Assembly (NCBI RefSeq): GCF_000747155.1
Contig: NZ_AVCK01000063.1
Location: forward strand, 1-64,000
Direction of reading: 5' to 3'
DNA: 64,000 bases
From: Arenimonas metalli CF5-1
GTDB taxonomy: Bacteria > Pseudomonadota > Gammaproteobacteria > Xanthomonadales > Xanthomonadaceae
The notes under the pieces were generated by a model. The model was not told the origin of the DNA. It saw only the letters and a program-made list of their open reading frames with translations, and searched no databases. Shown piece by piece: positions 25,365 to 38,215 of the stretch. The stretch's first letter is position 1. The number at the start of each line of letters is the position of its first letter. The position numbers were made by a program, and so were the translations under genes.

Positions 25365-26123
25365 TTAGGCGCCCGCGGGGTTTTCGGCCCGCCAGGCGGC
25401 GATGAACTCGGCCAGCAGGGCCCGGTCGGCCTTGTCCAGGCGGGCCCGGGCCAGCAGGTCCGGGCGCCGCAGCCAGGTCCGACCCAGGCTTTGCTGGCGG
25501 CGCCAGCGGGCAATGGCCGCGTGGTCGCCCGACAGCAGCACCGGCGGCACGCCCTCGGTGCCCGTGGCCTCGGACCGGGTGTAATGCGGGCAGTCCAGCA
25601 GGCCGTCCTCGAAGCTGTCCTGGGTGGCGGAGTCAGCGTGGTTCAGGGCGCCCTCCTGCAGCCGGCCGACCGCATCGACCAGCACCGCCGCGGCGAGTTC
25701 GCCGCCGGACAGCACGTAGTCGCCGATCGACAGCTCCTCGTCGACCTCGCGGTCGATGAAACGCTCGTCCAGGCCCTCGTAGCGACCGCAAAGCAGGATC
25801 AGGCGGGGCTCGGCGGCCAGTTGGCGCACCTTGGCCTGGGTCAGGCGCTCGCCCTGCGGGCTGAGGTAGATGACCCGCGCCGGAGCCGGATCGGCCGCCC
25901 GCGCCGCGGCCAGGCAGGCGCCCAGCGGTTCGGCCAGCATCAGCATGCCGGGGCCGCCGCCGAAGGGACGCTGGTCCACGCGCCGGTAGTTGTCGGTGGC
26001 GTAACCACGCGGATTCCAGCCGTGCACGGCCAGCAGGCCGCGCTCCTGCGCGCGCCCGACCACGCCCAGCGCAGCGGATTCGCGGATGAAATCGGGGAAC
26101 AGCGTGACGACGTCGATGCGCAC
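25365..26123 (-). CDS. trmD: tRNA (guanine-N1-)-methyltransferase TrmD
   Basis: 252 residues. It opens [20 protein letters not shown]. The SPOUT trefoil-knot S-adenosylmethionine site includes [15 protein letters not shown] and [20 protein letters not shown]. The C-terminal tRNA-binding part contains [18 protein letters not shown]. It methylates G37 next to the anticodon and prevents frameshifting. It is 14 nt downstream of rimM. Confidence 0.98.
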   Translation of the reverse strand: MRIDVVTLFPDFIRESAALGVVGRAQERGLLAVHGWNPRGYATDNYRRVDQRPFGGGPGMLMLAEPLGACLAAARAADPAPARVIYLSPQGERLTQAKVRQLAAEPRLILLCGRYEGLDERFIDREVDEELSIGDYVLSGGELAAAVLVDAVGRLQEGALNHADSATQDSFEDGLLDCPHYTRSEATGTEGVPPVLLSGDHAAIARWRRQQSLGRTWLRRPDLLARARLDKADRALLAEFIAAWRAENPAGA

Positions 26124-26137
26124 GGCGCGTCCTGGCG

Positions 26138-26644
26138 TCAGAAATCCGCGTCCCAGTCGACCACGACCAGGCCGGCGTCGAAGTCCACGGACTTCACGTA
26201 CTGGTCGATGACGAAGGGGATCAGGCGTTCGCGCTCGCCCACCGCGACCAGCACGGGGTTGGCGCCGGTATCGAACAGGTGCGAGACCTGGCCGAAGTCC
26301 ACGCCCTCGAGATTGCGGACCGCCAGGCCCTCGAGGTCCACCCAGTAGTACTCCCCGGGCTTGGGTGCCGGCAGCTGGCTGCGCAGGACCCAGATCTCGG
26401 CGCCCTTGAGCGCCTCGGCCTGCTCGCGGTTCTCCACGCCCGGGAAGCTGGCGATGACCAGCTTGCCGGTGTCGCGGCCGCGCACGCCGGAGACTTCGCG
26501 CTCGGCATTGCCGGCACGGAGGATCCAGGGCTGGTACCTGAAGATGGCGTCGCGGGGATCGGTCCAGGAGAGCAGCTTGAGCTCGCCCCGGACGCCGAAG
26601 TCGCCGGCGACCCTGCCCAGCAGGATGCGGCGATCGGTGCTCAT
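26138..26644 (-). CDS. rimM: Ribosome maturation factor RimM
   Basis: 168 residues. The N-terminal RimM barrel includes [20 protein letters not shown]. The C-terminal PRC-barrel includes [15 protein letters not shown] and [14 protein letters not shown]. RimM binds S19 and helps assemble the 30S head. It lies between rpsP and trmD in the conserved operon. Confidence 0.97.
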   Translation of the reverse strand: MSTDRRILLGRVAGDFGVRGELKLLSWTDPRDAIFRYQPWILRAGNAEREVSGVRGRDTGKLVIASFPGVENREQAEALKGAEIWVLRSQLPAPKPGEYYWVDLEGLAVRNLEGVDFGQVSHLFDTGANPVLVAVGERERLIPFVIDQYVKSVDFDAGLVVVDWDADF

Positions 26645-26678
26645 GGCATCAGGCCTCGCGCGGGGCGAGGCCCGGGGC

Positions 26679-26933
26679 TCAGGCCGAAGCCTGGGCCGAA
26701 GCTTCCTTGAACAGCACGCGGACCTTGTCGGTCAGCTGCGCACCGTTGGAGATCCAGTGCTTCACGCGCTCGGTGTCGAGCTCGACGCGCTTTTCGGTCG
26801 GGGTGGCGATCGGGTTGTAGTAACCCAGGCGCTCGATCGAACGGCCGTCGCGCTTGTTGCGCTGGTCGGTGACGATGATGTGGTAGAAGGGGCGCTTCTT
26901 CGCGCCGCCGCGGGTCAGACGGATCTTGACCAT
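26679..26933 (-). CDS. rpsP: 30S ribosomal protein S16
   Basis: 84 residues, standard length, starting [20 protein letters not shown] with [20 protein letters not shown] next. It is the first gene of the rpsP-rimM-trmD-rplS operon, downstream of ffh with 126 nt between. Confidence 0.98.
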   Translation of the reverse strand: MVKIRLTRGGAKKRPFYHIIVTDQRNKRDGRSIERLGYYNPIATPTEKRVELDTERVKHWISNGAQLTDKVRVLFKEASAQASA

Positions 26934-27059
26934 GTCGATTTGCTCTGTAGTTCTGGGACAGGAAGCCCGGCCGCAACCCGGTCGGGGGAATCGCGAATTC
27001 TAACCCCTTGGCCGCCCGAAGGAAACCCCGGCGGCTGAACCGGGGTCCGGCGGCCCGCC

Positions 27060-28433
27060 TCAGCGACCCGGGAACCGCCCCGGGAAGCCGCCGCCCATCA
27101 GGCCCTTCATGCCCCGCAGCATGCCCTTCATGCCGCCCTGGGACAGCTTGGACATCATCTTTTCCATCTGCTGGAACTGCTTGAGCAGCTTGTTCACGTC
27201 GGCCGGGGTGGTGCCCGAACCCCGGGCCACCCGGGCCCGGCGCGAGCCGTTGAGCAGGCCGGGGTTGCGCCGCTCCTTCTTGGTCATCGAATTGATGATG
27301 GCCACCATTCGGGGGATTTCCTTGCCGGTGACCTGGGCCTTCACGTGGTCCGGCACCTGGCCCATGCCCGGCAGCTTGTCCATGAGGCCCGACAGGCCGC
27401 CCATGTTCTGCATCTGCTCGAACTGGTCCTTCATGTCGTTGAGGTCGAACTTCTTGCCCTTGGCGACCTTCTCGGCCAGCTTCTGGGCCTTGTCCTTGTC
27501 GACCTGCTGCTCGACCTGCTCCACCAGCGACAGCACGTCGCCCATGTCGAGGATGCGGCTGGCGGCGCGGTCCGGGTGGAAGACGTCGAGGCCGTCGGGC
27601 TTTTCGCCGACGCCGACGAACTTGATCGGCTTGCCGGTGATGTAGCGGACGCTGAGCGCGGCGCCGCCGCGGGCGTCGCCGTCGGTCTTGGTCAGCACCA
27701 CGCCGGTCAGCGGCAGCGCCTCGCTGAAGGCCTTGGCGGTGTTGGCGGCGTCCTGGCCGGTCATGGCGTCGACCACGAACAGGGTCTCGACCGGCTTGAC
27801 CTCGGCATGCAGCGCCTGGATCTCGGCCATCATCGCCTCGTCGATGGCGAGGCGGCCGGCGGTGTCGACGATCAGCACGTCGACGAAACTCTTGCGGGCG
27901 TCGTCGATCGCCGCGCGGACGATGTCGACCGGCTTCTGGTCGGCGCTCGACGCGAAGAACAGCACGTCCACCTGCTGAGCCAGCGTGCGCAGCTGCTCGA
28001 TCGCAGCCGGACGGTAGACGTCGGCCGACACCACCATCACCTTTTTCTTCTTGCGTTCCTTCAGGTGCTTGGCGAGCTTGCCGACCGTGGTGGTCTTGCC
28101 CGCGCCCTGCAGGCCGGCCATCAGGATGATCGCCGGCGCCGGCACGTTGAGGTTGAGCTCGGCGGCGGCCGAGCCCATCACCGTCGCCATCTCGTCGCGC
28201 ACGACCTTGATCAGGGCCTGGCCCGGGGTCAGGCTGGTCAGCACTTCCTGGCCGACGGCGCGCACCTTGATGCGCTCGATCAGGGCCGAGACCACCGGCA
28301 GCGCCACGTCCGCCTCGAGCAGGGCGATGCGCACCTCGCGGGTGGCCTCGCGGATGTTTTCCTCGGTCAGCCGGCCGCGGCCGCGAAGGCGCTGGAGGGT
28401 GCCGGACAGGCGTTGGGTGAGCGACTCGAACAT
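27060..28433 (-). CDS. ffh: Signal recognition particle protein Ffh
   Basis: 457 residues. An N-terminal helical bundle precedes the GTPase domain: P-loop GLQGAGKTTTVGKLA, G3 DTAGRL, and TKTDGDARGGAALS. The methionine-rich M domain contains GGLSGLMDKLPGMG and the RNA-binding GSRRARVARGSG. The C-terminus is a Gly/Met/Phe-rich tail. With 4.5S RNA it targets membrane proteins to FtsY and the translocon. It is divergent from the CcsA-like gene. Confidence 0.97.
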   Translation of the reverse strand: MFESLTQRLSGTLQRLRGRGRLTEENIREATREVRIALLEADVALPVVSALIERIKVRAVGQEVLTSLTPGQALIKVVRDEMATVMGSAAAELNLNVPAPAIILMAGLQGAGKTTTVGKLAKHLKERKKKKVMVVSADVYRPAAIEQLRTLAQQVDVLFFASSADQKPVDIVRAAIDDARKSFVDVLIVDTAGRLAIDEAMMAEIQALHAEVKPVETLFVVDAMTGQDAANTAKAFSEALPLTGVVLTKTDGDARGGAALSVRYITGKPIKFVGVGEKPDGLDVFHPDRAASRILDMGDVLSLVEQVEQQVDKDKAQKLAEKVAKGKKFDLNDMKDQFEQMQNMGGLSGLMDKLPGMGQVPDHVKAQVTGKEIPRMVAIINSMTKKERRNPGLLNGSRRARVARGSGTTPADVNKLLKQFQQMEKMMSKLSQGGMKGMLRGMKGLMGGGFPGRFPGR

Positions 28434-28540
28434 GGGTCTGGGCGTCTGGCGTTGGGGCGCGAAGTATAGCGCGGGCGCCTGCGCCAGCCCTCCAGTCGAG
28501 AATGGTTCTCACCTTTCACGGGCTGTGCGACACTCGCCGG

Positions 28541-29338
28541 ATGACCGCCCTCGCCTTCGCCCTGATCGCCTCCATCCTTTACCTGCTGGCCAGCCACCAG
28601 CTGGCCGGGCACGCCCAGCAGCCGCATCCGACCCCGCGGCGCTGGCTGCTGCTGGCGGTACCGGCGGTGCTGCTGCACGCCGGCGTGCACGTGCTGGCCT
28701 GGCGCCTGCTGGGCGGCGCGGACCTGCATTTCTTCGCGGCGCTTTCGCTGGTCGGCCTGGGCATGGCCGCGCTCACCACGGGCCTGGGCCCGGCGCAGCG
28801 CATCGAGGCGCTGGGCATCATCGTGTTCCCGCTGGCGGCGGCCACGCTGCTGGCCTACGCCGGCCTGGGCGGCGGCATGCCGCAGCGCGAGCTGGGCTGG
28901 CCGCTGCAGCTGCACGCGCTGCTGGCGCTGCTGGCCTACGCCACGCTGGCGGTGGCGACGCTGCTGGCGCTGATGCTGTGGTTCCAGGACCGCGCGCTGC
29001 GCCAGCGTCATCTCGGCGGCTGGCTGCGCGTGCTGCCGCCGCTGACCCAGATGGAAACCCTGCTGTTCCGCTGCCTGGGCGTCGGTTTCGCGCTGCTCAG
29101 CCTCACCCTGCTCACCGGCGTGCTGTTCGTGGAGAACCTGTTCGCGCAGGACCTCGGCCACAAGACCGTACTGTCGATCCTGTCCTGGGGCGTGCTGGGC
29201 CTGCTGTTGTTCGGCCGCTGGCGCTGGGGCTGGCGCGGCCCGCGCGCGGTGAAGCTGACGCTGCTGGCGATGGGGCTGCTGCTGCTGGCCTTCTTCGGCA
29301 GCAAGTTCGTCTACGAGCTGGTGCTGGGGCGGAGCTGA
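28541..29338 (+). CDS. Cytochrome c assembly (CcsA/HemX-like) integral membrane protein
   Basis: 265 residues from ATG 28541; 13 open codons upstream are unlikely to be translated. About eight hydrophobic segments span the protein, with the CcsA-family LLAYATLAVATLLALMLWFQ and a late GVLFVENLF segment. This proteobacterial family (YpjD/HemX-like) is widespread beside ffh; suggested roles are cytochrome c maturation or haem handling, unproven. It is divergent from ffh and ends three bases before a long inverted repeat. Confidence 0.8.
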   Translation: MTALAFALIASILYLLASHQLAGHAQQPHPTPRRWLLLAVPAVLLHAGVHVLAWRLLGGADLHFFAALSLVGLGMAALTTGLGPAQRIEALGIIVFPLAAATLLAYAGLGGGMPQRELGWPLQLHALLALLAYATLAVATLLALMLWFQDRALRQRHLGGWLRVLPPLTQMETLLFRCLGVGFALLSLTLLTGVLFVENLFAQDLGHKTVLSILSWGVLGLLLFGRWRWGWRGPRAVKLTLLAMGLLLLAFFGSKFVYELVLGRS

Positions 29339-29341
29339 GTT

Positions 29342-29479
29342 TTTTGACGCGGATTTACGCGGATAAACGCGGATAGAGCAAAGGCGGGAGTGGTTCGACG
29401 CGCACCATCCCGTTTGCGAAAGCCCAATCCATTTTGCTTTTGCCCTATCCGCGTTTATCCGCGTAAATCCGCGTCAAAA
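29342..29479. repeat. 35-bp perfect inverted repeat built of GCGGAT units, 68-bp spacer
   Basis: Arms at 29342-29376 and 29445-29479 are perfect reverse complements. Each arm holds three copies of ACGCGGAT-like units spaced about 11 bp (TTTTGACGCGGATTTACGCG continuing to ACGCGGATAG). The arms stay similar for several more bases into the spacer. It fills the gap between the convergent CcsA-like gene and radA. T-rich outer ends on both strands mean it could terminate both, but the form is that of a dispersed intergenic repeat. Confidence 0.85.
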
Positions 29480-29487
29480 GGCCCTGG

Positions 29488-30882
29488 CTAGTCCGCCGCC
29501 GCCTCCAGCGCCTCCGACAGGCGCTCGACGGCGATTACTTCCATGTCCTTGAAGGCGCCCTTCTTCGGCGCGTTGGCCTTGGGCACGATGGCGCGGCGGA
29601 AGCCGTGGGTGGCGGCTTCCTTCAGGCGCTCCTCGCCGTTGGGCACCGGGCGGATCTCGCCGCTCAGGCCGACCTCGCCGAAGGCGACGGTCTTCTCGGC
29701 CAGCGGCCGGTCGCGCAGCGACGACAGCACCGCCAACAGCACCGGCAAATCGGCCGCGGTTTCCTGCACGCGGATGCCGCCCACCACGTTGACGAAGACG
29801 TCCTGGTCGCCGGTCACCACGCCGCCATGGCGGTGAAGCACCGCCAGCAGCATCGCCAGCCGGTTCTGCTCCAGGCCCAGCGCCACGCGGCGCGGATTCG
29901 ACAGCGGCGAGCTGTCCACCAGCGCCTGCACTTCGACCAGCAGCGGACGCGTGCCCTCGCGCGTCACCATCACCGCACTGCCGGCCTGCGCGGTGCTGCT
30001 GCCGGACAGGAAGATGGCCGAGGGATTGGGCACCTCGCGCAGGCCCTTGTCGCCCATCGCGAACACGCCGAGCTCGTTCACCGCGCCGAAGCGGTTCTTG
30101 AACGCGCGCAGCACGCGGAAGCGGCTGCCGGATTCGCCTTCGAAATACAGCACCGCATCGACCATGTGCTCGAGCACGCGCGGGCCGGCGATGCCGCCCT
30201 CCTTGGTGACGTGGCCGACCAGGAACACGCTGGTGCCGGTTTCCTTGGCGAAGCGCACCAGCCGCGCGGCGCTCTCGCGCACCTGGCTGACCGAGCCGGG
30301 CGCGGCGGTGAGCAGCTCGCTCCAGAGGGTCTGGATGGAATCGGCGACCAGCAGCTTCGGCGCCGGGCGCGCGGAGGCGGACTGGCCGAGGATCTTCTCG
30401 ACGCAGGTTTCGGCCAGCGCATGCAGGTTCTCCAGCGGCAGCCCGAGCCGCTGCGCGCGGCCCGCGACCTGGGCCAGGCTTTCCTCGCCGGTGACGTAGA
30501 GCGCCGGCACCTTCGCCGACATCAGCGCCAGCGCCTGCAGCAGCAGCGTGGACTTGCCGATGCCCGGGTCGCCGCCCACCAGCACCACCGAGCCTTCCAC
30601 CAGGCCGCCGCCGAGCACGCGGTCGAGCTCGCCGATGGTGGTGGACACGCGCACTTCGGCGTCCTGGCTGACGTCCTTGAGCGCGACCACGCCGGCCGCC
30701 TCGGGCCGCCCGGCCCAGCCACCCTGCCGCGCCGGCCCCGACCCGCCCTTGCCGGCGCTGGCCGGCTCGACCACGAATTCGCTGAGCGTGTTCCAGGCGC
30801 CGCATTCGCCGCACTGGCCCTGCCATTTACTGGAGGACGCGCCGCAGTCGGTGCACACGTACGCGGTCTTTGCCTTGGCCAT
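29488..30882 (-). CDS. radA: DNA repair protein RadA
   Basis: 464 residues. The N-terminal C4 zinc finger is CTDCGASSSKWQGQCGECG. The RecA-like core has Walker A GGDPGIGKST and the RadA-specific KNRFG motif (residues FKNRFGAVNELG). The C-terminal Lon-protease-like domain lacks an active serine, as usual. RadA helps branch migration and processing of recombination intermediates. It lies 66 nt downstream of the phosphoesterase on the same strand. Confidence 0.97.
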   Translation of the reverse strand: MAKAKTAYVCTDCGASSSKWQGQCGECGAWNTLSEFVVEPASAGKGGSGPARQGGWAGRPEAAGVVALKDVSQDAEVRVSTTIGELDRVLGGGLVEGSVVLVGGDPGIGKSTLLLQALALMSAKVPALYVTGEESLAQVAGRAQRLGLPLENLHALAETCVEKILGQSASARPAPKLLVADSIQTLWSELLTAAPGSVSQVRESAARLVRFAKETGTSVFLVGHVTKEGGIAGPRVLEHMVDAVLYFEGESGSRFRVLRAFKNRFGAVNELGVFAMGDKGLREVPNPSAIFLSGSSTAQAGSAVMVTREGTRPLLVEVQALVDSSPLSNPRRVALGLEQNRLAMLLAVLHRHGGVVTGDQDVFVNVVGGIRVQETAADLPVLLAVLSSLRDRPLAEKTVAFGEVGLSGEIRPVPNGEERLKEAATHGFRRAIVPKANAPKKGAFKDMEVIAVERLSEALEAAAD

Positions 30883-30948
30883 GCCTGGGATCCGGGGAGA
30901 TTCGAAGCCGACACTCTAACGGGGCCGGCTCGCAGGAGGTGAGACGAA

Positions 30949-31752
30949 TCAGCCGCGGTCGAGGGTCAGCGCGAAGGATTCACCGCATCGGAAGCCGGCG
31001 GCCGGGTCGTGGTCCCAGCGCTCGACCCGCGCCGCGGCCGATCCCGCCGTGAAGTGGACCAGGTTCACCGAGTGCGGCAGCTCGCCCCGCACGCGGCTCG
31101 ACACCGCCGTGCCGGCCTGCACGCACCAGGCCCGCCGCGCGAGCCCGGGATAACGATGCGAAAGCGGCCGCACGAACGGCAGGTGGATGTGGCCGCCCAT
31201 CACGATATCGGCGCCGGCGGCGACCCAGGCGGGTGCCGCCAGCGCGTGGCCGCGCGCGAGGTCCACTTCACCCGTTGGTTCCGGCACGTCCAGCGGCTGG
31301 TGCGTGACCACGATCCGCAGCTGGCCGGCGCGGGCGGCGGCCAGTCGCTCCGCAACGCGTGCGAGCTGCTGCGGCGAGACTTCGCCGTGCTTGTGGCGGT
31401 AAGCGCGGGTGGTGTTCACCCCGATCACCAGCCAGTCGGGCGTGTCGAGCACGGGCTCGAGCTCGTCGCCGAAGGCCTGCCGGTGCCAGCGATACGGCGC
31501 CAGCAGGCGCGTGGGCAGGTCGAACAGCGGGATGTCGTGGTTGCCGGGAATCACCAGCTGCCGCGGGATGCCGAGCCGCGCGCAGAACGCGGCGGCCGCG
31601 CGGAACTGGGCACGTCGCGCGCGCTGGGTGATGTCGCCCGACAGCACCAGCACGTCGGGCCGGCAGTCCCGCGCCAACGCGACCAGGGCCTCGACCACCG
31701 GCGCCTGCTCGGTGCCGAAGTGCGGGTCGGACACCTGCAGCAGCAGGCTCAT
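30949..31752 (-). CDS. Calcineurin-like metallophosphoesterase
   Basis: 267 residues from ATG 31752, overlapping the end of the lipid-kinase gene by 4 nt (ATGA). All five metal motifs are visible: VSDPHFG, VLSGDITQ, PGNHDIP, VVTHQPL and GGHIHLP. The family includes cyclic-nucleotide phosphodiesterases and other phosphoesterases; the substrate is not determinable. Its coupling to a YegS-like kinase suggests related lipid or phosphate metabolism. Confidence 0.85.
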   Translation of the reverse strand: MSLLLQVSDPHFGTEQAPVVEALVALARDCRPDVLVLSGDITQRARRAQFRAAAAFCARLGIPRQLVIPGNHDIPLFDLPTRLLAPYRWHRQAFGDELEPVLDTPDWLVIGVNTTRAYRHKHGEVSPQQLARVAERLAAARAGQLRIVVTHQPLDVPEPTGEVDLARGHALAAPAWVAAGADIVMGGHIHLPFVRPLSHRYPGLARRAWCVQAGTAVSSRVRGELPHSVNLVHFTAGSAAARVERWDHDPAAGFRCGESFALTLDRG

Positions 31753-32726
31753 TCGACCGCCACCCGCAGCTCCGGCGGCGGCAGCATCAGCGGCAGCGGC
31801 TCGGGGGCCACTTCGAACACCAGCGGCGAACGCATCCACACGACCTCGCCATCGACCGCCACCTTGATGCGGCGCCGGCCGCGCGGCGCGACCGTCATGC
31901 GCCGGAACACGAAGCTCTCGATGTTCTCCGCCGCGCCCAGCCGGCCGAGCGCACCGCGCAGCGCCAGGCCCAGCAGCGCCAGCCGGCTGGCCGGCTTGAT
32001 CATCAGACCGGCCAGCTCGCCCTGCCCCAGCACCGCGGCTTCGTCGATGCCGATGCGCGCGAGCTGCAGCGCGTTGTTGCCGACGAACAGCGTGGACGTG
32101 CGCACGCGGCGGTGGTCGCCGCCGGACGCGATGTCGAGCGCGAGGCGGCGGGCGCCGGAGGCCAGCGTCCGCAAGCCCGACAACAGCGCCACGCCGCGGC
32201 TGCGCCCGTATTCCTGCTTGGCCGCCTCGCGGTCCTCCAGCAGTTTCGGGTACAGCCCCAGGCTGGCGTTGACCAGGAACACGCGGCCATTCACCCGCCC
32301 GACCTGCACGGGCACCACCGACGCCTGCAGCAGGCCGCGCATCGCCGCCTCGAGATCCTGCGGGATGCCGTGCGTGCGGCCGAAATAGTTGAACGTGCCC
32401 TGCGGCAGCACCGAGTAGGCGCAGCCGCTGCCCAGCACCGCCTGCGCGACGGCATTGAGCGTCCCGTCGCCGCCCACCGCCACCACGATGCCGCCGTCGG
32501 CGCGGGCCCGGGCAACCGCCTCCGCCGCCACCCGGTCGATCGGGTCGGGCCCGGCAACGCGCAGGAACGAATGGCGGCGGCCCGCCGCCTGGCACAGGCG
32601 GGCCAGCGTGTCGCAGGTGGCATCGGCGTCCTGCTGGCCCGAGGCGCCATTGATCACGATGAAAAGCGGCGCATCCGGCGCGGGCCTCGTGCGGATGCGA
32701 TCGGTGGCGGCGAGGGGGGCGTCCAT
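31749..32726 (-). CDS. Diacylglycerol kinase catalytic-domain lipid kinase (YegS-like)
   Basis: 325 residues from ATG 32726 (MDAPLAATDRIRTRPAP); a further 20 open codons upstream are doubtful. The nucleotide-binding glycine motif is VVAVGGDGTLNAVAQAV, followed by LPQGTFNYFGRTHGIP. The beta-sandwich C-terminal domain ends with KVAVDGEVVWM, which carries a catalytic-site Asp in this family. These soluble enzymes phosphorylate diacylglycerol, phosphatidylglycerol or related lipids; the substrate here is unknown. Confidence 0.85.
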   Translation of the reverse strand: MDAPLAATDRIRTRPAPDAPLFIVINGASGQQDADATCDTLARLCQAAGRRHSFLRVAGPDPIDRVAAEAVARARADGGIVVAVGGDGTLNAVAQAVLGSGCAYSVLPQGTFNYFGRTHGIPQDLEAAMRGLLQASVVPVQVGRVNGRVFLVNASLGLYPKLLEDREAAKQEYGRSRGVALLSGLRTLASGARRLALDIASGGDHRRVRTSTLFVGNNALQLARIGIDEAAVLGQGELAGLMIKPASRLALLGLALRGALGRLGAAENIESFVFRRMTVAPRGRRRIKVAVDGEVVWMRSPLVFEVAPEPLPLMLPPPELRVAVE

Positions 32727-32787
32727 GCCCCGGAGACTAGGGGGCTGCGCGTTAGCCTTCGATAAACGACCCACGGGCGCCACCAAC

Positions 32788-32810
32788 TAAAAACCCGCCG
32801 GGCGGCGGGC
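32788..32810 (-). terminator. Intrinsic terminator after tRNA-Thr
   Basis: A 6-bp stem CCCGCC..GGCGGG with T runs on both sides, so it can work in either direction. It separates tRNA-Thr from the lipid-kinase operon. Confidence 0.78.
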
Positions 32811-32818
32811 TTTTGATG

Positions 32819-32894
32819 TGGTGCCGGAAACAGGAGTCGAACCTGCGACCTACGCATTACGAATGCGCCGCTCTACCAACTGAGCTATTCCGGC
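32819..32894 (-). tRNA. tRNA-Thr (CGU)
   Basis: 76 nt with encoded CCA. Acceptor GCCGGAA pairs with TTCCGGC; anticodon loop TTCGTAA gives CGT. Confidence 0.96.
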
Positions 32895-32931
32895 GTGAGG
32901 CGCGGATTCTAGGCCTTGGGGCCGGGCCGGG

Positions 32932-33882
32932 TCAATTTACCAGGCTGATCCGGAGCTCTTTCGGCAGGGCGAAGACCACGTTCTCGGGCTCGCCCTCGAG
33001 GTGCTCGACCTGGCCGGCGCCGAGTTCCTGCAGCCGGGCCACCACGCCCTGCACCAGCACCTCGGGGGCCGAGGCGCCGGCGGTCAGGCCGACGCGGGTG
33101 GCGCCGTCCAGCCAAGCCGGATCGATGCACTCGGCGCCGTCGATCAGGAAGGCGCGGGCTCCCTGCTTCTCGGCCAGCTCGCGCAGGCGGTTGGAGTTCG
33201 AGGAGTTCACCGAGCCCACCACCAGCACCACCTCGCAGCGGCCGGCCAGCAGGCGCACGGCGTCCTGGCGGTTCTGGGTGGCGTAGCAGATGTCGTCGTG
33301 CTTCGGGCCCTGGATGGCCGGGAAGCGGGCCTGCAGGGCGGCGATGATTTCCCGGGTGTCGTCCACCGACAGCGTGGTCTGGGTGGTGTAGGCCAGGTTG
33401 TCGGGCTGGGTGGGCGTGAGCGTGGCGACGCCGGCGACGTCCTCGACCAGGTGGATGTGGTTGTCGCCGTGCTCGCGACGCCACTGGCCCATCGTGCCCT
33501 CCACTTCCGGGTGGCCGGCGTGGCCGATCAGCACCACGTCGCGGCCGGCGCGGCAGTGGCGGGCCACTTCGATGTGGACCTTGGTGACCAGCGGGCAGGT
33601 GGCGTCGAACACCTTCAGCCCGCGGCGCTCGGCCTCGGCGCGCACCGCCTGCGAGACGCCGTGGGCGCTGAAGATGACGGTGGCGCCGGCCGGCACTTCG
33701 TCCAGCTCCTCGACGAACACCGCACCGCGCTGGCGCAGGTCCTCGACCACGAAGCGGTTGTGCACCACTTCATGGCGCACGTAGATCGGCGCGCCCAGCG
33801 ACTCGATGGCGCGCTTCACGATCTCGATGGCGCGGTCGACGCCGGCGCAGAATCCGCGGGGGTTGGCGAGCAGGATGTCCAT
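32932..33882 (-). CDS. ispH: 4-hydroxy-3-methylbut-2-enyl diphosphate reductase
   Basis: 316 residues from ATG 33882 ([20 protein letters not shown]). The three iron-sulfur cysteines are in RGFCAGV (Cys12), FDATCPLV and DGAECIDP. The catalytic Glu lies in [10 protein letters not shown] and the substrate loop in [12 protein letters not shown]. It makes IPP and DMAPP in the last step of the non-mevalonate isoprenoid pathway. It starts 7 nt after the lspA stop, at the end of the murJ-ribF-ileS-lspA-ispH operon. Confidence 0.97.
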   Translation of the reverse strand: MDILLANPRGFCAGVDRAIEIVKRAIESLGAPIYVRHEVVHNRFVVEDLRQRGAVFVEELDEVPAGATVIFSAHGVSQAVRAEAERRGLKVFDATCPLVTKVHIEVARHCRAGRDVVLIGHAGHPEVEGTMGQWRREHGDNHIHLVEDVAGVATLTPTQPDNLAYTTQTTLSVDDTREIIAALQARFPAIQGPKHDDICYATQNRQDAVRLLAGRCEVVLVVGSVNSSNSNRLRELAEKQGARAFLIDGAECIDPAWLDGATRVGLTAGASAPEVLVQGVVARLQELGAGQVEHLEGEPENVVFALPKELRISLVN

Positions 33883-33889
33883 GCGCGGA

Positions 33890-34398
33890 TTATCCCTTGC
33901 CCTGGGCCGCCGGGGGCGTGTTGAAGCTGAACAGCACCAGGCCGATCGCGCCGCCGACGATGCAGGCATCGGCCACGTTGAAGGCCGGCCAGTGCGGCAG
34001 CTGGGTGAAGCCCAGGTACCAGTCGACGAAATCCACCACGTAGCCGTAGCGCACGCGGTCGATGACGTTGCCGAGGGCGCCGGCGATCACCAGCGCGAAC
34101 GGCAGCGCGGTGCGCCAGTCCGCGCGCGGCGTGCGCGCCAGCCAGGCCACCAGCACGCTGCTGATCACCAGGGCCAGCACGGTGAAGAACCAGCGCTGCC
34201 AGCCGCCCGCGTCGGACAGGAAGCTGAAGGCGGCGCCGTAGTTGTGCACCAGGGTCCAGTTCCAGAAGCCGTCGATGAAGGGCACGGGCTTGAGGTATTC
34301 GAGCCGCGTGACCGCGATCCACTTGGTGACCTGGTCCAGCACCAGCAGCACGGCCGACAGGCCAAGCCAGGCCAGCGCGTTCGGGCGCGGGCCGGCCA

Positions 34399-34399
<1 letters not shown>
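33890..34399 (-). CDS. lspA: Lipoprotein signal peptidase
   Basis: 169 residues from ATG 34399, overlapping the ileS stop by one base (TGATG). Four membrane segments occur, with the catalytic aspartates in [15 protein letters not shown] and FNVADACI. It removes signal peptides from diacylglyceryl-modified prolipoproteins in the inner membrane. Its position after ileS is conserved. Confidence 0.97.
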
Positions 34400-37235
<2,836 letters not shown>

Positions 37236-37239
<4 letters not shown>

Positions 37240-38192
37240 GCCAACGCTCCGCTGTCCTGCCTATCGTGGCGCAAAACGCGCCGGGCTTGCGCCGAATCCT
37301 GGTCCATCTGCCGGACCAGGGCGGGCAAGTCATTGAATTTTTCCTCGTCGCGCAGCTTGGCGACGAACTCCACCTCGAGCCGGCGCCCGTACAGGTCGCC
37401 CTCGAAGTCGAACACATGCGCCTCGAGCAGCGGCTCCACGCCCTGCACCGTCGGCCGCGTGCCCAGGCTCGAGACGCTGGCCATCGGCCGCGGCCCGATG
37501 CCGTGCACCCACGTGGCGTAGATGCCCGACAGCGCCGGGCGCTTGCCGGCCAGACGGATATTGGCCGTGGGATAGCCCAACGTGCGGCCCAGCTGCTTGC
37601 CGCGCACCACCTTGCCGCTGATCGCGTAGCGCCGGCCCAGCTCGCGCGCGGCGCCGTCGAGGTCGCCCGCGGCCAGCTGCTGGCGCAGCGCGGTGCTCGA
37701 CACCCGCTCGCCCGCGGCCACCACCGGCGCGATCGCGCCCGCGCTGAAGCCGTGCGATTCGCCCAGCGACTGCAGCAACGCAAGGTCACCGGCACGGCGG
37801 TGGCCGAAGCGGAACTCGGGGCCGACCCAGACGTCGCGGGCCGACAGCCGTTCCACCAGCACCCGCCGCACGAAATCCTCCGGCGACATCGCCGCCATCG
37901 CCGCGTTGAAGCGCAGCAGGCCGACCACGTCCATGCCCAGGGCGCGCAGCCCTTCGAACTTCGCGCGCGGCAGCGACAGGCGCGCCGGCGCCTGGTCGCG
38001 CCCGAAGAATTCCCGCGGCAACGGCTCGAAGCTCAGCGCCACCGCGGCCAGCCCGGCGGCGCGCGCACGGGTCCGCACGTGGCCGACCAGCGCCCGATGC
38101 CCCTGGTGGAGGCCGTCGAAGGCACCGATGCAAACCACGCTGCCCTGCGGGCAAAGTGATTCGCCCTCGACGTCCCGGAACAGCCTGCTCAT
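37236..38192 (-). CDS. ribF: Bifunctional riboflavin kinase/FAD synthetase
   Basis: 318 residues from ATG 38192. The N-terminal FMN adenylyltransferase domain has [20 protein letters not shown] and [13 protein letters not shown]. The C-terminal riboflavin kinase domain has [14 protein letters not shown] and [20 protein letters not shown]. It converts riboflavin to FMN and then FAD. It sits between murJ (23 nt upstream) and ileS (overlapping), the usual order. No FMN riboswitch was seen. Confidence 0.97.
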
Positions 38193-38215
38193 GCCCGAAT
38201 TATAGCCAGCTGCGG

